Shown: positions 41,126 to 50,655, counted from the first letter of the stretch. The stretch: 64,000 bases of DNA from an uncultured Opitutales bacterium (GCA_944389885.1 CALXNZ010000003.1:1-64000), one strand, 5' to 3'. The notes: generated by a model not told the origin, from the letters alone. Numbers and translations: made by a program.

Positions 41126-42354
41126 TGTTTGTTTTGGCCATGTTTTGCGCGCTCGCGCATTTAAAAGCCTCCGACGAATTTTCTAATTTCCTCGAAAAAG
41201 GGGTGAATTTCTACCTTAGGGGAGATTACGATTCCGCAGTGGAACTTTTAAAACAGGTTGACGGGAAATCCACCTCGTATCCGGCTGCCAGATTTTATTT
41301 GGGCGCAGTAAACGCATTCAAAGGCAAGCCCAAGGAAGCTTACGCCTGCTATGCGGACGCCATTTCGGGGGGCTCGCCTGAGCTTAAACTCGAAGCGGCC
41401 AGGCAAATATCCAGGCTGGGCGCGGAAAACGGGGATTGGCGCGTGGTATATGAGACCCTCGAACCTCTGGTCGGAGGAGGGAAAGCTGTCGGCCCGGATA
41501 TAGGCGATCTCTTGTGGTATTATTCAATGTCGCATTGGAACTTGGGCGAAAAAAAACTCGCGGAGGAAATTGCCGGGCGTCTGCTCTCTGCAGAACTCGA
41601 TGAGGCAAATTTTTCTTTTGATTTATTCATCGATGCCCGCAAATCCGGAAACGATTTCGCAAAATCCCTTGATATTTCAGGCCTTAAGCCAAAAACCCTT
41701 GCAGGAAAATCGAGAATGCAAATCCTTAAAGGAGAAAAAATAAATCTGCCGCAAAAAGAGTTGGGCCTTTATTCCCAAATTGAACTTGCCGTCCAGAACG
41801 GCGGGTTTTCGCGGGAGGCTATGGTGGAAAGCCTGTCAAAAAATAAGGATGCCCCGTTTGCATGGAAGGCTGCGATGCTCATAGCCGAGAGCGACTTTAA
41901 GTCGAAAAAATACGCCGATGCCGCCGAGTATGCCTTGCTCGCCGAGCGCATGATGCCGCAGGACGACAAGATACTGTTTCGGGCTTACATGTTGCGCGGC
42001 GATGCCTTGAGAATGGAGCGCAAATACGACGAAGCCCGATACAATTATATGCGCATTGCGATGAACCGCAAAGGCATAGGCGAAATTGGCGCGGAGTCTC
42101 TCTACAAGACTGGATTGTGCTGGTTTGAACAGGGCGAATGGGCAAACGCCCACGCGTATTTTGAACGCGTATTTGTGGTGTATTTTAAATTCGAATACTG
42201 GGGGAGCAGGGCGTATTATTACGCCGCACGTTCCCTGTACTCGCTGGATAATCGCCGCGACGCCTGCGCGACATTGTCCGAGTATTTGCGGCGGGCCAAA
42301 GATAGGACGTCGGATATATACAAGGAGGCCAAGGAATTTTACGACAAAATTTAA
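41110..42354 (+). CDS. Periplasmic TPR-repeat protein
   Basis: 414 residues with a signal peptide (1-20, ending in LKAS). The rest is helical repeats of TPR type (for example YPAARFYLGAVNAFKGKPKE and AESLYKTGLCWFEQGEWANA), spaced about 35-40 residues apart. It is probably a periplasmic scaffold. It overlaps the dus gene by 16 bp and is followed two bases later by a large membrane protein, so the pair may work together. Confidence 0.75.
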   Translation: MRVCIMFVLAMFCALAHLKASDEFSNFLEKGVNFYLRGDYDSAVELLKQVDGKSTSYPAARFYLGAVNAFKGKPKEAYACYADAISGGSPELKLEAARQISRLGAENGDWRVVYETLEPLVGGGKAVGPDIGDLLWYYSMSHWNLGEKKLAEEIAGRLLSAELDEANFSFDLFIDARKSGNDFAKSLDISGLKPKTLAGKSRMQILKGEKINLPQKELGLYSQIELAVQNGGFSREAMVESLSKNKDAPFAWKAAMLIAESDFKSKKYADAAEYALLAERMMPQDDKILFRAYMLRGDALRMERKYDEARYNYMRIAMNRKGIGEIGAESLYKTGLCWFEQGEWANAHAYFERVFVVYFKFEYWGSRAYYYAARSLYSLDNRRDACATLSEYLRRAKDRTSDIYKEAKEFYDKI

Positions 42355-42356
42355 CA

Positions 42357-44294
42357 ATGCTCAGACTGGCGTTTTTTACATTGTCCCTTTTTAGGATTCT
42401 TGTGGTTCTCGCGGCTATGGCTTTTATAGTCGTTCTGGCGGTTTCTCCGCGCTTCGATCCCGATACTGGGGTGCCTCTTCGGCTAAAGAATCTTCCGGAC
42501 GCAGATTACAGAAGCTTTGCGGAAGACGCTTGGAAGCGTGGCGACGCGGCGTCGGCATTGGCGGCGTTGGAATTTGTCATGGAAAACGAGATGCCCGATG
42601 CCCCCGCTTGTTCAGTCATATATAGACAGTATTTGGGAGAAGTAGAGAGGCGCAATTCGGCATACGGGCGCATTCTCGCCATAGGCAAAGGCTTTGTGCT
42701 CGGGGAAGTTGACGGTTTGGATTCCCTCGGGGGCTCTATTGTGGCAGATTTTCTCGTATATGGCGATTTGCGGGACATAGTGAAAGAATTTGCGGCAGGC
42801 TCCGAACGCGACGATTTTGTCCTTGCAATGGCTTCGCTTGGTTTGACTACAACCGCAATACCTACGGCCGATGTGGCGCTCTCGTCCATTAAGGTCGCCA
42901 AAAAAACAGGAGCTCTTGCAAAACCTCTCCAAGACACCCTTGTTAAATCCGCGAACGAACTATTAAAATCTGTAAAATCGGGGAGAATGAGCGTATCTGA
43001 TGCTGCGTCGCGTTTTGCAAAGTCGGCGGAACCTATTGGAGATTTGGCAAAAAACACTAAAACGTGGTCGGAATTTTCCACTATTATTAAAAACGTGGAT
43101 AATATGGAAGATTTAGCCAAAATAAATGCAATATTGGCTAAGTCTCCGGCAAACGCGCGGATTCTGGAACGGGCGATTTTACTGTCCCAAAGAGGAGCTG
43201 GCGACGTGTTCAATTTTGTGAAAAAAAATGGGGATAAAGCTCTGATGCCTCTGAACGAATCTCTGAAAAAGGGTTGGCGCGGAGTGAAGATACTCACATC
43301 GCCTGCGGCTGTGTTCGCGCACGGCATGAAGAATTACGCCAATTTTTACAACGTATTGGAAAATTGGGTGACGCGGGGAATATTGTCTTGCGGCGAGAAA
43401 TTTATTTGGTGCGCGTTCTCCGCCGCGGCGGCATTGGCGTTGATTCTTATTTTCCCTGTGCGGGCTGTATTCGCGTCTGTGCGTCGATTTTCTCCCGCTG
43501 GCGTAGGGACTTTAGGAGTTTTTACGCGCTCGTCTTTCTTATATTTAACATTGTTTGCACTGTCGTCGGGAGGGTTTGCGTTCGCGAGGTATTTGCGCCC
43601 TTCGGAGGCTCCGGAAAATATAAGCGTAATGGGAATTTTGCCGGATACTGTTTGGAATGTGTCGGCGCGCATTGAAGAGAACCATTTCTTAAATGAAACT
43701 TATGCGGTGGAGATGTGCGCGCCTCTTGTTAAAATTGGAAATGGGCTATATCTTCCTGTATCATCAAAACAGTTGGGATTGTCGTGGCGTGAAATAGCCA
43801 AGGGCGGGGTGTACGTTTTGGATGTTTACGCCTATAAAAGGGGTCCGGGAGCAGCTTCCGCAATAATAAAGGAAGCGTTCATACTCGATGAATTTCCACA
43901 AATCTGCCTATTAAAACTTCCCGAAACATTAAAGCTTGAAGGGCATCTCATTCCGACGCCTCCAAAAGCGTCGCTGAATAATTTTTTGCTCTTTGACTGC
44001 TCGCTGGGGGTTTCAAATGTGGCTCCGGAAATATTTGTCCGGCAGGACGGTCTGTACGCGGATTCGTCGAAAGTTTCTCAGGGAGATTCGCTCGTGGCGG
44101 ATTCGCGTTATTATGCGGGCATGTTTTTTATCGACGGGACAGAAACTGCCATGCGCTGCGTTTCATTAGGCGATTCTAAGGACGACGGGGAGTTTCAACT
44201 GGTAAAAATTCCATTGTCTAAGCCCGATTCCGACGTCTATTACTCTGAATTTTGCGGGAAAGTCGCGGAGCTTCAAAAAAACGGAAAACTCTAA
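42357..44294 (+). CDS. Large membrane protein of unknown function
   Basis: 645 residues. An N-terminal hydrophobic helix (about 8-30) is followed by roughly 330 residues of soluble, mostly helical sequence. Within it a stretch around FVLGEVDGLDSLGGSIVADF recalls a group of uncharacterised proteobacterial proteins. Two further membrane helices lie near 355-375 and 395-415, and a beta-rich C-terminal half of about 230 residues follows. No catalytic motif is recognised, and I make no functional claim. It sits two bases after the TPR gene. Confidence 0.6.
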   Translation: MLRLAFFTLSLFRILVVLAAMAFIVVLAVSPRFDPDTGVPLRLKNLPDADYRSFAEDAWKRGDAASALAALEFVMENEMPDAPACSVIYRQYLGEVERRNSAYGRILAIGKGFVLGEVDGLDSLGGSIVADFLVYGDLRDIVKEFAAGSERDDFVLAMASLGLTTTAIPTADVALSSIKVAKKTGALAKPLQDTLVKSANELLKSVKSGRMSVSDAASRFAKSAEPIGDLAKNTKTWSEFSTIIKNVDNMEDLAKINAILAKSPANARILERAILLSQRGAGDVFNFVKKNGDKALMPLNESLKKGWRGVKILTSPAAVFAHGMKNYANFYNVLENWVTRGILSCGEKFIWCAFSAAAALALILIFPVRAVFASVRRFSPAGVGTLGVFTRSSFLYLTLFALSSGGFAFARYLRPSEAPENISVMGILPDTVWNVSARIEENHFLNETYAVEMCAPLVKIGNGLYLPVSSKQLGLSWREIAKGGVYVLDVYAYKRGPGAASAIIKEAFILDEFPQICLLKLPETLKLEGHLIPTPPKASLNNFLLFDCSLGVSNVAPEIFVRQDGLYADSSKVSQGDSLVADSRYYAGMFFIDGTETAMRCVSLGDSKDDGEFQLVKIPLSKPDSDVYYSEFCGKVAELQKNGKL

Positions 44295-44316
44295 TTTTTC
44301 AAAAGGGTTTAAAAAT

Positions 44317-44345
44317 TTGACAATTCGGCGAAGATGCCAATTATT
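44317..44345 (+). promoter_or_regulatory. Putative promoter upstream of the secreted isomerase gene
   Basis: A perfect TTGACA (44317-44322) is followed after 16-17 bp by AATTAT or ATTATT. It lies upstream of the hairpin at 44358-44383. Confidence 0.4.
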
Positions 44346-44357
44346 GTTCCAATAGAA

Positions 44358-44383
44358 CGCGCTTTTGCGCGAGGCTTTTTTTT
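44358..44383 (+). terminator. Hairpin with T run between 44294 and the isomerase gene
   Basis: A 5-bp stem CGCGC/GCGCG with a TTTT loop, four spacer bases and eight Ts. It may end the upstream operon, or act as an attenuator if the TTGACA promoter upstream is used. Confidence 0.55.
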
Positions 44384-44401
44384 CTATTAGGAGACAAATT
44401 C

Positions 44402-45289
44402 ATGAAATCTATAAAATTATTAACCGTATTCGCGTTAACCGCCCTGTGTGCGACGTCCTCATTTTGCGCCGACGGAGCCTCAAAAGGAGCCCAAAAGAAG
44501 GAAATAGCGCTTCAGCTTTATTCCTTGCGCGACGACATCAAAAAAGATTATGCCGGAACCATTGAGAAAGCCGGTAAAATGGGATTTACTGCCGTAGAGG
44601 CGGCAGGATACAACAACGGAAAATTCTACGGCAGGACTCCCGCCGAGTTTAAAGCCGACGTAGAGGCTGCTGGAATGAAGGTTCTATCTTCGCATGTGGC
44701 GCACGCGCTTTCCGACAAGGAAATCGAGAGCGGAGACTTCTCAGAGGCGTTGAAATGGTGGGATACTTGCCTAAAAGCCCATAAAGAAGCCGGAATGGAA
44801 TATGTTGTGGTTCCTTGGCAGAGAGTGTCGCCCACGCTCAAGGAACTCGACGCATACTGCAAATACTACAACGAAATCGGCAAGAAATGCGCTGAGCTTG
44901 GTATGAAGTTCGGCTATCACAACCACGCCCATGAGTTTAAGAAAGTCGAAGACAAAACCGTAATGTACGACTATATGTTAAAGCATACGGATCCCAAATA
45001 CGTGTTCTTCCAGATGGACGTTTATTGGGTTGTCATGGGAGGACATTCTCCGGTGGAATATTTTAAACAAAATCCCAATCGCTTTAAACTCCTTCACATA
45101 AAAGATCTCGCCGAACTTGGACAGAGCGGCATGGTCGGATTCGACGCAATTTTCAATAATATGAAAACTGCCGGCACCGAGAATGTTATCGTGGAAGTCG
45201 AGCGCTATAATTACGCCCCGGAAAAGAGCGTGGAATTGAGCCTTAAATATTTGCTCGACAGCCCCTTTGTTCCGGCTTCCTGTAAGTAG
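44402..45289 (+). CDS. Secreted sugar-phosphate isomerase/epimerase-like TIM-barrel protein
   Basis: 295 residues with a signal peptide (1-23, ending SSFCA). The remainder is an AP-endonuclease-2 TIM barrel, as in xylose isomerase-like and hydroxypyruvate-isomerase-like enzymes. Visible blocks are IALQLYSLRDDI, FTAVEAAGYN, MKFGYHNHAHEFKK (metal-binding His/Glu) and VFFQMDVYWVVMGG. Late residues EVERYN could supply the last metal ligand. Exported relatives are frequent in Verrucomicrobia and Planctomycetes, often near carbohydrate genes. Substrate unknown. AGGAG lies 8 bases before the ATG. Confidence 0.85.
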   Translation: MKSIKLLTVFALTALCATSSFCADGASKGAQKKEIALQLYSLRDDIKKDYAGTIEKAGKMGFTAVEAAGYNNGKFYGRTPAEFKADVEAAGMKVLSSHVAHALSDKEIESGDFSEALKWWDTCLKAHKEAGMEYVVVPWQRVSPTLKELDAYCKYYNEIGKKCAELGMKFGYHNHAHEFKKVEDKTVMYDYMLKHTDPKYVFFQMDVYWVVMGGHSPVEYFKQNPNRFKLLHIKDLAELGQSGMVGFDAIFNNMKTAGTENVIVEVERYNYAPEKSVELSLKYLLDSPFVPASCK

Positions 45290-45313
45290 TATTTTAGCGG
45301 ATAGGCGCATCTT

Positions 45314-45346
45314 GGCATTCCGTTTGCGCGGAATGCCTTTTTTTTC
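45314..45346 (+). terminator. Rho-independent terminator after the isomerase-like gene
   Basis: A 9-bp perfect stem GGCATTCCG/CGGAATGCC with a six-base loop and eight Ts, 24 bases past the stop. Confidence 0.93.
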
Positions 45347-45517
45347 TATTTCTTTCGGCGGTTTTATAAAGGCATGAATGATTATTGCCGATTTGTGAAG
45401 GAATGGTCCTTTAGCGTTTTGTGCGCGGTGCAATAAAAATTTGACTTGAGCGCAAAATTGTAGAAAATAGCACAGGTATAATAGATAAAAACTTTTCACC
45501 CCCTAAGACGAAAAATT

Positions 45518-46555
45518 ATGGCACTTTTAAGCAGATTGTCGGCAAGGTTGCAAAACCACCCCAAGCGAATTGTTTATCCGGACGGAGAGGACGTGCGTAT
45601 CCTACAAGCGGCTCGCCAGTTCGCCACCAGAAAACTTGGGGTTCCGATTCTTATAGGCGATAGGCAAAAGATAGAAAAAAACGCCCTTGATAACGACGTA
45701 AGAATGGACGGAATAAAGGTGATAGAACCGCTGAAGTCTGACGACTTTCCCGAACTGTTAAAAATTCTCCGTTCACTTCCGCGATTTAAGAGCTTTGAGG
45801 ATTTTGAAATCAGGGAAATGGCTGCCACCCCGAGTTATTTTGCCACTCTAATGCTTATGACAGGCAGGGCCGACGCGATGTTGTCCGGGGCAACAGTCGC
45901 CAGTTCGAGTTCTTTGCGCCAGATATTTCAGCTCGTTCCGTTGCAGAAGAATTTTAAGACTGCGAGCTCAATCATGGTTGTATCTACCGGGAACGAGGAT
46001 TTGGGCATAAACGGAGATTTGTTCTTGGCCGATTGCGGAGTTATTCCGGAACCGACCGAAGAGCAGCTTGCGGAAATAGCTGTGACCACAGCCATGCTTG
46101 TGCGCCATCTTACTGCTCGCACTCCGCGCGTTGCAATGCTTGCTTATACAACGAAGGCCCCTACGGCAAAGGTGCAGAGCATAATGAAAATGAAAGCCGC
46201 TACGGCTTTGGCGCACCAGCGGGCGCAAGCGGAGAACTTAGATATGGAAATAGACGGGGAACTTCAGGCCGATACTGCGGTAAGCCCGGTGGTTGCGGAG
46301 CTGAAAGGCATAAAAAGCTCGGTAGCCGGAAAGGCGGGGGTTCTCATATTCCCGGACCTAAATTCAGGCAATATAGCTTCTAAACTTTTGCAGGTAATGT
46401 CGCCTTCGAGTTGCTATGGACAAATATTGACAGGTCTTACAAAGCCTGTCGCGGAAATATCGAGAGGTGCCTGTGTGGAAGATATCTTTGGAACAAGCGT
46501 GATTGTATCGGCGCAGGCGGTTGACCGCAAATATATGTCTTTAGACGAGGCGTAA
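45518..46555 (+). CDS. pta: Phosphate acetyltransferase
   Basis: Converts acetyl-CoA and phosphate to acetyl phosphate. 345 residues of the short Pta type without the regulatory N-terminal domains. RIVYPDGEDVRILQAARQF and FFATLMLMTGRADAMLSG-type blocks (here YFATLMLMTGRADAMLSG) are typical, with GELQADTAVSP near the active site and VLIFPDLNSGNIASKLLQ toward the end. An ethanolamine- or butyryl-type acyltransferase is a less likely alternative. No ackA is adjacent. Confidence 0.93.
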   Translation: MALLSRLSARLQNHPKRIVYPDGEDVRILQAARQFATRKLGVPILIGDRQKIEKNALDNDVRMDGIKVIEPLKSDDFPELLKILRSLPRFKSFEDFEIREMAATPSYFATLMLMTGRADAMLSGATVASSSSLRQIFQLVPLQKNFKTASSIMVVSTGNEDLGINGDLFLADCGVIPEPTEEQLAEIAVTTAMLVRHLTARTPRVAMLAYTTKAPTAKVQSIMKMKAATALAHQRAQAENLDMEIDGELQADTAVSPVVAELKGIKSSVAGKAGVLIFPDLNSGNIASKLLQVMSPSSCYGQILTGLTKPVAEISRGACVEDIFGTSVIVSAQAVDRKYMSLDEA

Positions 46556-46568
46556 ATCCTATTGAGAA

Positions 46569-46595
46569 AATAGCCTCTTTAAAAAAGGGGCTATT
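46569..46595. terminator. Hairpin between convergent pta and aaxC-like genes
   Basis: A 9-bp stem AATAGCCTC/GGGGCTATT (one T-G pair) encloses a nine-base A/T loop. An outer AATCCTAT/ATAGGATT pair also flanks it. There is no clear T run, so it is only a weak terminator candidate. Confidence 0.4.
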
Positions 46596-46629
46596 GCTCG
46601 TATATATTATAGGATTATTTCGCTGGGTT

Positions 46630-48249
46630 TTAAGAGGATTTAACTTTCTCCTTAGTGGGCACCGCATGTCCGTGTCGCTTTATTATAGGAGAGTGCGCCT
46701 GGGATTTTTGCGTTGGCGACGAAGTTTGGACATTCTGCGCCGCAGGCGTTTGAGATGCCGAAGTTGAAGAAGAATCCAAATTTATGCCTCCTGTGGAAAG
46801 CATTACTGCCGCAATTATAGCAATTGCAACAATGGCCGACGCAGCCATTGCCTCATATCTTGTAAAAGCTTTTTCTTTGCGTTCAGCTCTTGCCCATGCG
46901 TAGAATGGAATTCCCAGAGCCAATATTATTACTGATACGAGGAGATAGTCCAATCCGGCTGCGTATATCAGCCATAATGCGTATAGCGAACCTAATATCC
47001 CAGACATTAGCGCGAATTTTGCGTTAATTTTCAGTTCGGGATTTTCGGAGAGAAGGGTTTTATTATTTGATATTTTCCATAGATATGCCGTGCATGCCAG
47101 ATATGGAGGCAACACCATGACGCCTGTTATGCTCAACATAGTGTTCCATGCGTTGTTGGAAAAATAAACCAGAAGCATGGCAAGCTGCATGAGTATGCTC
47201 GTTATCCAAAGGGATACCGATGCGGCTCCGTTCGAGTTTTCCCTGGCGAATATTTTGGGGAATGTTCCGTCTCTTGCGGCCGCATATGGGAGTTCGGCGG
47301 TTATCATTGTCCACGCGAGCCAACTGGCGAGTACCGCCACGAGGACTCCGGCGTTCATCAGCCAACTTCCCCATGGCCCAACTACATTTTCTAAAACGCC
47401 GGCAGTCGATGGGTTGGCAATGTTTGACAATTCGGTCTGGGTCATATGCCCAAATGGTAGTATTGATATCAGAACGAATATCGACAACCCGCCAAAGAAT
47501 CCGAGAAAAGTCGCTTTGCCGACGTCCTCGCGGTTTTTAGCGCGTCCGGATAGCACGACAGCCCCTTCTATCCCTATGAAAGCCCACAAAGTGACAAGCA
47601 TGGTGCTCTTGACTTGGGCGCCAAGAGAGCCGAGATTTGTCTCGCCTTTGCCGTCCATATGCCCCCAGAAGTCGAATGTGAATTTATCCCAATTGAAAAC
47701 CGCGAGCATTACAAGAATGAAAATAAATATCGGGACAAGCTTTCCTATTGTGCCGATAGTGTTTAATATAGACGCTTGCTTTACGCCCTTTAGAACGATG
47801 AAATTGAAAGCCCAAATCAGTATCGAACCTCCAAGAATGGATTCCCAATTATTTCCACCCGTGAAGTATCCGGGAAAGAAATAGTTCAGGGCGTCCATGG
47901 TGATTACGGCGTATCCGACATTGCCGAATATTTGGCACATCCAATATCCCCACGCCGTGGTGAACCCGACATAATTTCCAAAACCGGCCTTGCTGTACAT
48001 GTATATGCCGGCGGTCATGTCGGGTCTTGCGTTAGAGAGTATTCTGAAGGTATTGGCTATGAAATATATTCCGATGCCAGTTATTATCCAAGCTATAATA
48101 ACAGCCGCCGCTCCGGCTCCTGAAGCCATGTTTTGGGGAAGGCTGTAAATGCCTCCCCCAACCATGGAACTCACTACTATTGCGGCAAGACCCAATACTC
48201 CCAATTTCTTTATGTCGGAAGATGCCTGCTTTTTATCGGAATCTGGCAT
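46630..48249 (-). CDS. aaxC: APC-family arginine/agmatine antiporter (AaxC-like)
   Basis: 539 residues with twelve or thirteen membrane helices. The APC substrate-binding pattern is visible: [20 protein letters not shown] in helix 1 and [18 protein letters not shown] in helix 6. This is closest to ArcD/AaxC-type basic amino acid antiporters. It ends in a Ser/Thr/Gln-rich tail of about 55 residues that such transporters normally lack. The gene lies nine bases after the arginine decarboxylase. By analogy with Chlamydia, it probably exchanges external arginine for internal agmatine. Confidence 0.88.
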   Translation of the reverse strand: MPDSDKKQASSDIKKLGVLGLAAIVVSSMVGGGIYSLPQNMASGAGAAAVIIAWIITGIGIYFIANTFRILSNARPDMTAGIYMYSKAGFGNYVGFTTAWGYWMCQIFGNVGYAVITMDALNYFFPGYFTGGNNWESILGGSILIWAFNFIVLKGVKQASILNTIGTIGKLVPIFIFILVMLAVFNWDKFTFDFWGHMDGKGETNLGSLGAQVKSTMLVTLWAFIGIEGAVVLSGRAKNREDVGKATFLGFFGGLSIFVLISILPFGHMTQTELSNIANPSTAGVLENVVGPWGSWLMNAGVLVAVLASWLAWTMITAELPYAAARDGTFPKIFARENSNGAASVSLWITSILMQLAMLLVYFSNNAWNTMLSITGVMVLPPYLACTAYLWKISNNKTLLSENPELKINAKFALMSGILGSLYALWLIYAAGLDYLLVSVIILALGIPFYAWARAERKEKAFTRYEAMAASAIVAIAIIAAVMLSTGGINLDSSSTSASQTPAAQNVQTSSPTQKSQAHSPIIKRHGHAVPTKEKVKSS

Positions 48250-48258
48250 ATTCTAACC

Positions 48259-48840
48259 TCAGATTTTTACCGGTTCGGCGTATTCAAAATTAAGGAACCC
48301 CAAGCATGTCAGGCAATAGCCGAAGGGCTGGGTTATATTTATGAAATTATGGAAAATTTGGAAGTCGCTATGCTTTTCCACTCCGCGTATGTCCAACTCG
48401 TGATTGAGGGACTTGTTCAGCCACATCTCGCAGTGTCCGCGGGCAATTTCATCGTCGATTGGCGTTGTAAAATACTCGACATATTCCGCGGCCCAGCCGC
48501 CTATTAGTTTGCCTTTGGAATCTTTTCCCCAGCAAATCCCAACGCCGGTTGCTATGGCTTTGTAATCCTCTATTCTGGCTCCGTTTCCCGCCATTATAAC
48601 CTCCAAAACCGCGCCGTGATGAAAGTATTGTTTTACTTTGTCAACCGGATAAATTCTCCCAAACAGCTCTTTGGGCAGTACTGAAGTGTATGGAACTACA
48701 TTGAAATCCTGTATCTTAGCTTCGAGCAATGCGGAATCGTAGCAGAAAGTTTCAAAAGGTTGCGGCGGAATCCCGTCTGCAGCCTGCCCGGCTCCGCCGG
48801 TGTGAAATGCCAATGTAGGATATCTTGTTCCCTGTTCCAT
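48259..48840 (-). CDS. aaxB: Pyruvoyl-dependent arginine decarboxylase (AaxB-like)
   Basis: 193 residues. The sequence runs closely parallel to chlamydial Aax[52 protein letters not shown] and [10 protein letters not shown]. The self-cleavage site is Thr52-Ser53, the same numbering as AaxB, and produces the pyruvoyl group on the beta chain start. The product is agmatine plus CO2, consuming a proton. The ATG is preceded by AAAGG. It heads a two-gene operon with the antiporter. Confidence 0.93.
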   Translation of the reverse strand: MEQGTRYPTLAFHTGGAGQAADGIPPQPFETFCYDSALLEAKIQDFNVVPYTSVLPKELFGRIYPVDKVKQYFHHGAVLEVIMAGNGARIEDYKAIATGVGICWGKDSKGKLIGGWAAEYVEYFTTPIDDEIARGHCEMWLNKSLNHELDIRGVEKHSDFQIFHNFINITQPFGYCLTCLGFLNFEYAEPVKI

Positions 48841-49020
48841 GTTTTTACCTTTTGTTTTTTGTTTATCCAGTGCGCGTAATTGCGCATATGCAATATATCT
48901 TGCCGCATGATTTTCGGCTATTGTTTTTTATCGAAAAAAAAAGAAATAAAAATAAATTTTTTATTTTAAAAATAATTTTTTTAATTAATATAATAAAATA
49001 TAATATTTTAATTTCCGCAA
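48841..49020 (-). promoter_or_regulatory. AT-rich leader of the arginine operon
   Basis: About 180 bases precede aaxB, with an extreme A/T block at 48940-49010 made almost wholly of A and T. It holds many TATAAT-like hexamers, so no single promoter can be picked. No gene is visible. The next minus-strand gene upstream ends at the 49032-49061 terminator. Confidence 0.4.
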
Positions 49021-49024
49021 GGCG

Positions 49025-49061
49025 CCGCAAAAAAACGCCGCATATTTTTATGCGGCGTTTT
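49025..49061 (-). terminator. Rho-independent terminator of the lipoprotein gene
   Basis: On the minus strand a 13-bp stem (49032-49044 with 49049-49061) with a four-base loop is followed by a run of seven Ts. It lies 22 bases past the stop of the 219-residue lipoprotein gene. Confidence 0.9.
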
Positions 49062-49082
49062 CCCGGGATTGCTGTGCAAATA

Positions 49083-49742
49083 TCAATTGCGCTCTGACGA
49101 TATTGTATCCCTATTCTTGCGATCCTCTATAAGCACATTATTGAACTGGTTCTTTTCTTCGTACTTTTTATCGGCGATTTCGTCGCGCCGCTTCTCGAGG
49201 TTTGAAGGATACTCTTCGGGAGGGAAATGCTTGAAGCACCAGTCAACCTGGTCCCTTATGCTTCCGCTCGTCATCATTAAAGGCGAAACTTCCATCGGGG
49301 AGAAGCCGCGCCACACCCACGAATCCATGTCGGGGAACCACGCCTGCATTTCGAGGCTGACGGCTTTTTTATAGGGATTTCCCCCTATGGGCAATGGCTG
49401 CACGGGCAGGTTTAAATTGTACGGGGTATTGTATGTGGGGATTTCGCGCTCGGAAATATTCCACAGCGGAACGAATATTATTTGCGCCTCATTCTTATTC
49501 GATACGCGCGTCATGCCTTTTTCCTTAAGGCATTCCTCTATTGCTTTGTAGAGTTTTGTGTCTATTATCTCCCTGCCTCCGCACGCGTCGAAAATTCCTA
49601 TGGGACATATCGGCTTTTCTATGTAGAATTTGTCGAGCCCGCGGAAGGAGATTCCCTCTTTAATTTCCTGGGTAAAAGAACAGGCGCATATAAGAGCTGC
49701 GCTGATTGTGCCTATCAATGCGGCGAATATTTTGTTGTTCAT
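49083..49742 (-). CDS. Lipoprotein, DUF4136-like
   Basis: 219 residues. A signal peptide ends in a lipobox (ALICAC), so it should be a lipid-anchored periplasmic or outer-membrane protein. The central part, with LYKAIEECLKEKGMTRVSNK and EAQIIFVPLWNIS, has the layout of DUF4136-type lipoproteins, and a Trp-rich strand (MDSWVWRGFSP) follows. The C-terminus is a charged helix. Function unknown. It is transcribed alone between aaxB and cysE. Confidence 0.65.
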   Translation of the reverse strand: MNNKIFAALIGTISAALICACSFTQEIKEGISFRGLDKFYIEKPICPIGIFDACGGREIIDTKLYKAIEECLKEKGMTRVSNKNEAQIIFVPLWNISEREIPTYNTPYNLNLPVQPLPIGGNPYKKAVSLEMQAWFPDMDSWVWRGFSPMEVSPLMMTSGSIRDQVDWCFKHFPPEEYPSNLEKRRDEIADKKYEEKNQFNNVLIEDRKNRDTISSERN

Positions 49743-49866
49743 GTAAATATTTTCGCAGGCGATTTTAAAAACTTCAACAAATTTCGCAAAAAGGGCGTTT
49801 TCGATGATAAAAAATTAATTTATTGTTGAAATCGGGCATCTCTAAAGCACTATTTACAATTCGATT

Positions 49867-50655
49867 ATGGAAGATATTTGTATCAATGAGAGTGAAATTT
49901 GGGGTTCAGTACTAAAAGAGGCCCATGAAATTGCGGAGACGGAGCTCTCTCTAAGGGCTTTGGTAGAGGACATATTTCTTTCTCAGGGCGATATATATTC
50001 CTCTATAGCTGCCAGGATATCCAGAAAACTCGGCAGACACGCGGTCGATTATTCCGAGATATACAAAAATTTTATGGACGCGTTCTCTGGAGATCCGGTT
50101 ATGCGCAGAAATATATTGCGCGATATTGTGGCAGTGCGCATGCGCGATCCCGCTTGCCCATCGTATATAGCCCCAATATTGTACCTTAAAGGGTTTCAGT
50201 CCATTACGATACATAGGGTCGCCCATTGGCTATGGAACGGGGGCCGCAGGCATATGGCATTCTATATGCAGAGTATTTGCAGCGAAATTTTCGGCGTTGA
50301 TATACATCCGGCTGCGCGTTTCGGAGGTGGAATAATGCTGGACCACGCAACTTCGTTTGTCGCCGGGGAAACCAGTGTCGTAGAGGACAACGTGTCAATC
50401 CTTCACGAGGTCACTCTCGGCGGCACCGGGAATGAAACCGGAGACCGCCATCCAAAAGTCCGTTCCGGAGTGCTCATTGGCGCCGGGGCAAAATTGATTG
50501 GAAATATCGAGATAGGCAAGTGCGCGAAAATCGGGGCAGGCAGTGTCGTGCTGGACGATGTCCCCGCCCATACGACTGTCGTTGGAATCCCCGCCAGACC
50601 CGTAGGCTCCGCTACTGAGGACGACCCGGCTGAAAAGATGAACCAGCGCTTTTAA
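49867..50655 (+). CDS. cysE: Serine O-acetyltransferase
   Basis: Makes O-acetylserine for cysteine synthesis. 262 residues. The N-terminal helical domain has DPACPSYIAPILYLKGFQSI and the HRVAHWLW block. The left-handed beta-helix domain carries VDIHPAARFGGGIMLDHA (catalytic His and Asp), then VSILHEVTLGGTG and DRHPKVRSGVLIGAGAKLIG. The C-terminal tail after VVGIPARPV is Asp/Glu-rich. No cysK is adjacent. Confidence 0.97.
   Translation: MEDICINESEIWGSVLKEAHEIAETELSLRALVEDIFLSQGDIYSSIAARISRKLGRHAVDYSEIYKNFMDAFSGDPVMRRNILRDIVAVRMRDPACPSYIAPILYLKGFQSITIHRVAHWLWNGGRRHMAFYMQSICSEIFGVDIHPAARFGGGIMLDHATSFVAGETSVVEDNVSILHEVTLGGTGNETGDRHPKVRSGVLIGAGAKLIGNIEIGKCAKIGAGSVVLDDVPAHTTVVGIPARPVGSATEDDPAEKMNQRF

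Noticed and set aside
42506-43327. 273-residue minus-strand frame inside the 645-residue membrane protein gene
   Set aside because: The plus-strand frame is longer, has a clear N-terminal helix and is spaced two bases from the preceding TPR gene.
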